Part shown: one piece after another, positions 61,774 to 64,000 of the stretch
Numbering within the stretch: the stretch's first letter is position 1
Layout of the letters: the number at the start of each line of letters is the position of its first letter
From: Chitinophaga caseinilytica
Lineage (GTDB): Bacteria; Bacteroidota; Bacteroidia; Chitinophagales; Chitinophagaceae
Reading direction: 5' to 3'
Length of the DNA: 64,000 nt
Assembly (NCBI RefSeq): GCF_038396765.1
Contig: NZ_CP150096.1
Span: forward strand, 2,091,001 to 2,155,000
Translations under genes and position numbers: made by a program
The notes under the pieces: model-generated
Told to the model about the DNA's origin: nothing
Databases searched by the model: none
Seen by the model: only the letters and a program-made list of their open reading frames with translations

Positions 61774-61814
61774 ACGCTAAGACTACCGCGCCACAGCGGG
61801 GAAATCTCAACTAT

Positions 61815-64000
61815 ATGCGATACAGACTTACATTTTTATTCCTTGTATTATCCTGCGCCGCCATGGCGCAGTTCCCGGCAAAGGGCTTGCAGCTCCGCTG
61901 GGAAGTGGTGGAAAACGGGTACCAGGGGAAAGCGCAGACCTTGTCGACCTTCACGCTGGTGAACCGTACCAAACAAGCGTTCCCGGCCGGCGGTTGGACG
62001 ATCTATTTCAACTTCATCCGTTTCGTGACGCCCGGCGAAGTAGCGCCGGGGATCGTTGCGGGGCATGTGAACGGGGATTTGTTCCGGTTTACGCCTTCGG
62101 CGGGATTCGGGGGACTGAAGCCCGGGGATTCGGTGAAGCTGAACATCGTTTCTTCCGCCTGGGTGACGCATTTTACCGATGCGCCGACGGGCCCGTACAT
62201 CGTTTGGGATACCGATCCCGCGAAAGGGCAATCCATCGCCGACTTCGCTGTGGTCCCTTCTTCCAGCGATAAACAATTGCGCCGTACGGCCAGCGAAACG
62301 AAAGTGCAGACTTCTCCGGAAGATGTGTACCGCCGCAACGAGGCGCTCCGTTTGCTGCCGGCTTCCGAGTTGCCGAAGATTTTACCGACGCCCGCATCTG
62401 TTGTGGAATCCGGGGCAACCGTTGTGCTCGATCCGAAAGAGGGGATCATGTACGAGCCGGAGTTCCGCGCCGAGGCCGATTACCTGGCGCTGCTGATGGG
62501 CAACGTTTTCGGGAAACCGGTGCTCACGGCACAGGGCACCACCGGGAAGGCGGCGGTCCGCCTCATGAAAGACGCATCCATCAAAGGGAAAGAAGCCTAT
62601 CGCCTCGAAACCGATCAGCAGGGCGTGCGCATCTTCGCAGGAACGAGCACCGGGATTTTTTACGGGATACAATCCCTCCGCCAGCTGCTCCCGCTCACCG
62701 CCAAAGGAACGGCCACGCTGCCGGCGGTACTCGTGAAAGACGAGCCCCGCTTCGCTTTCCGCTCTTTCAGCCTCGACGTGGCGCGCAACTTCCACTCCAA
62801 AGCCCAGGTGCTGCGGATGCTGGACGTGATGTCGGTATATAAAGTGAATACGTTGCACCTGCACATGAGCGACGACGAAGGATGGCGCGTGGAAATCGCC
62901 GGACTGCCCGAACTGACGCAGGTGGGCGGCCGCCGCGGCCATACGCTCGACGAGATGGAATGCATCCAGCCGTCGTACGGTTCCGGCCCCGATGTGAACA
63001 ACGCCACCGGCACCGGCTGGTATAGCCGCGCGGATTACATCGAGATCCTCCGGTACGCGAACGCCCGTCATATCAAAGTGGTCCCCGAAGTCGAAATGCC
63101 CGGCCACGGCCGCGCCGCTATCAAGGCTATGGACGCCCGTTCGGCGAAGCTCACCAAAGCCGGCGATCCCAACGCCAACGAATACCGTCTCAGCGATCCG
63201 GAAGATAAAAGCCAATACCGCTCCGTGCAGGAATGGAAGGACAACGTGATGAATCCCGCCCTTCCTTCCACCTACAAATTCATCGAAAAAGTAACGGCCG
63301 AACTGGCAGCGATGCATCGCGAAGCCGGCGTTCCCCTCGATATTATCCACATGGGCGGCGACGAAACGCCCGGCGGCGTGTGGGAAAAATCCCCCGCCTG
63401 CCAGAAACTGCTGGCCGAAAGCGCGGAACTGAATAATGTAGACGATCTCTGGATTTATTTCTACGATAAGGTGGCCCAGATCGTGAACAAACAAGGAATG
63501 CAGCTCTACGGCTGGGAAGAAGCCGGGATGCGCCGCACGAAGCGCGACGGACAGGGCCTCATGATCGTGAACCCCGTGTTCGGCAACCGCAACTTCCAGG
63601 TGGATGTCTGGAATAACGTAATGGGCGGCGGGATGGAAGACCTGAGCTACCGGCTGGCGAACGGCGGGTATAAAGTGGTACTTTCCGGCGTGGCGAATTA
63701 TTATTTCGACATGGCCTATGCGCGCGATTACGACGAGCCCGGATTTTACTGGGGCGGATATGTCGACATCGATAAACCCTTCTACTTCATTCCCCTCGAT
63801 CTCTACAAGAACGCGAAAGAAGACGACGCCGGCAATCCGCTGCCTGCTTCTACATTTGTGGGGAAAGACCGGTTGACGGAATACGGAGCGTCGAACATCG
63901 TTGGCATCCAATCCGCACTGTGGAGCGAAACGGTGAAATCCCCCCAGCGGGTGGAATATATGGTGCTGCCCAAACTCCTCGGCATGGCGGAACGCGCCTG
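61815..64000 (+). CDS. GH20 beta-N-acetylhexosaminidase (cut by window edge)
   Basis: The ATG at 61815 opens a frame that runs off the right edge after 728 codons. Signal peptide (about 1-19); N-terminal CHB_HEX carbohydrate-binding domain (about 20-170); GH20b domain (about 190-310); catalytic TIM barrel with SDDEGWR and HMGGDETPGGVWE (catalytic D516-E517). It removes terminal GlcNAc from chitooligosaccharides produced by the chitinase encoded 41 nt upstream. Confidence 0.9.
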   Translation, partial: MRYRLTFLFLVLSCAAMAQFPAKGLQLRWEVVENGYQGKAQTLSTFTLVNRTKQAFPAGGWTIYFNFIRFVTPGEVAPGIVAGHVNGDLFRFTPSAGFGGLKPGDSVKLNIVSSAWVTHFTDAPTGPYIVWDTDPAKGQSIADFAVVPSSSDKQLRRTASETKVQTSPEDVYRRNEALRLLPASELPKILPTPASVVESGATVVLDPKEGIMYEPEFRAEADYLALLMGNVFGKPVLTAQGTTGKAAVRLMKDASIKGKEAYRLETDQQGVRIFAGTSTGIFYGIQSLRQLLPLTAKGTATLPAVLVKDEPRFAFRSFSLDVARNFHSKAQVLRMLDVMSVYKVNTLHLHMSDDEGWRVEIAGLPELTQVGGRRGHTLDEMECIQPSYGSGPDVNNATGTGWYSRADYIEILRYANARHIKVVPEVEMPGHGRAAIKAMDARSAKLTKAGDPNANEYRLSDPEDKSQYRSVQEWKDNVMNPALPSTYKFIEKVTAELAAMHREAGVPLDIIHMGGDETPGGVWEKSPACQKLLAESAELNNVDDLWIYFYDKVAQIVNKQGMQLYGWEEAGMRRTKRDGQGLMIVNPVFGNRNFQVDVWNNVMGGGMEDLSYRLANGGYKVVLSGVANYYFDMAYARDYDEPGFYWGGYVDIDKPFYFIPLDLYKNAKEDDAGNPLPASTFVGKDRLTEYGASNIVGIQSALWSETVKSPQRVEYMVLPKLLGMAERA

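Overview
The window looks like a chromosomal segment of a high-GC member of the Bacteroidota, most likely family Chitinophagaceae (Chitinophaga-like). The evidence is two SusC/SusD pairs, an ECF sigma/FecR pair wired to a SusC with an N-terminal signalling domain, lipoproteins and NHL/IPT proteins typical of the phylum, TAnnTTTG-type promoter elements, and a chitin-degrading GH18-GH20 pair at the right edge. I see no rRNA, tRNA, insertion sequence, prophage or CRISPR array. The species assignment is inference.

Layout. 1-4.2 kb, minus strand: an outer-membrane beta-barrel receptor, a 7TM-AraC regulator and a small membrane protein. 4.3-7.3 kb: a ROK repressor and a TPR/LuxR-type membrane regulator. 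7.5-21.9 kb: SusC, SusD, a GH2 beta-galactosidase, a GH63 alpha-glucosidase (E. coli YgjK type), a fused hydroxylysine-kinase-like/phospho-lyase-like protein, a DUF1338 (2-oxoadipate dioxygenase/decarboxylase) protein and an ALDH7 (aminoadipate-semialdehyde) dehydrogenase. The last five genes overlap or are 5-11 nt apart, and the block closes with a terminator. 22.0-23.9 kb: an RNA-repair operon (RNA ligase plus HD-Pnk). 24.2-26.1 kb: a small exported protein and an unusual AraC-sensor/histidine-kinase fusion. 26.3-35.1 kb: ECF sigma, FecR anti-sigma, STN-SusC, SusD, a phosphodiester glycosidase and an NHL protein. 35.2-45.1 kb: singletons, including a CLC channel, an exported GH88/GH105 hydrolase behind a perfect LacI-type palindrome, a TetR/alpha-beta hydrolase pair sharing an operator-like motif, an SGNH hydrolase, a VOC protein and an FMN reductase. 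45.1-48.8 kb: gnd-zwf-pgl (oxidative pentose phosphate pathway). 48.9-51.4 kb: a KefF/KefC pair. 51.4-57.0 kb, minus strand: a tripartite RND efflux pump. 57.2-60.6 kb: TonB and small envelope proteins. 60.6-64.0 kb: GH18 chitinase and a GH20 hexosaminidase cut by the window edge.

The most striking result is the 7.5-21.9 kb locus. Read in order, it can import a glycopeptide, remove alpha-1,2-linked glucose (GH63), remove beta-galactose (GH2), phosphorylate free 5-hydroxylysine and eliminate phosphate and ammonia (fusion protein), oxidise the resulting 2-aminoadipate semialdehyde (ALDH7), and, after one transamination not encoded here, convert 2-oxoadipate to 2-hydroxyglutarate (DUF1338). That matches, bond for bond, the collagen-specific unit Glc-alpha1,2-Gal-beta-O-hydroxylysine. 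I propose that it is a dedicated polysaccharide-utilisation-like locus for glycosylated hydroxylysine of collagen. Enzyme families are read from sequence; the pathway assignment is inference.
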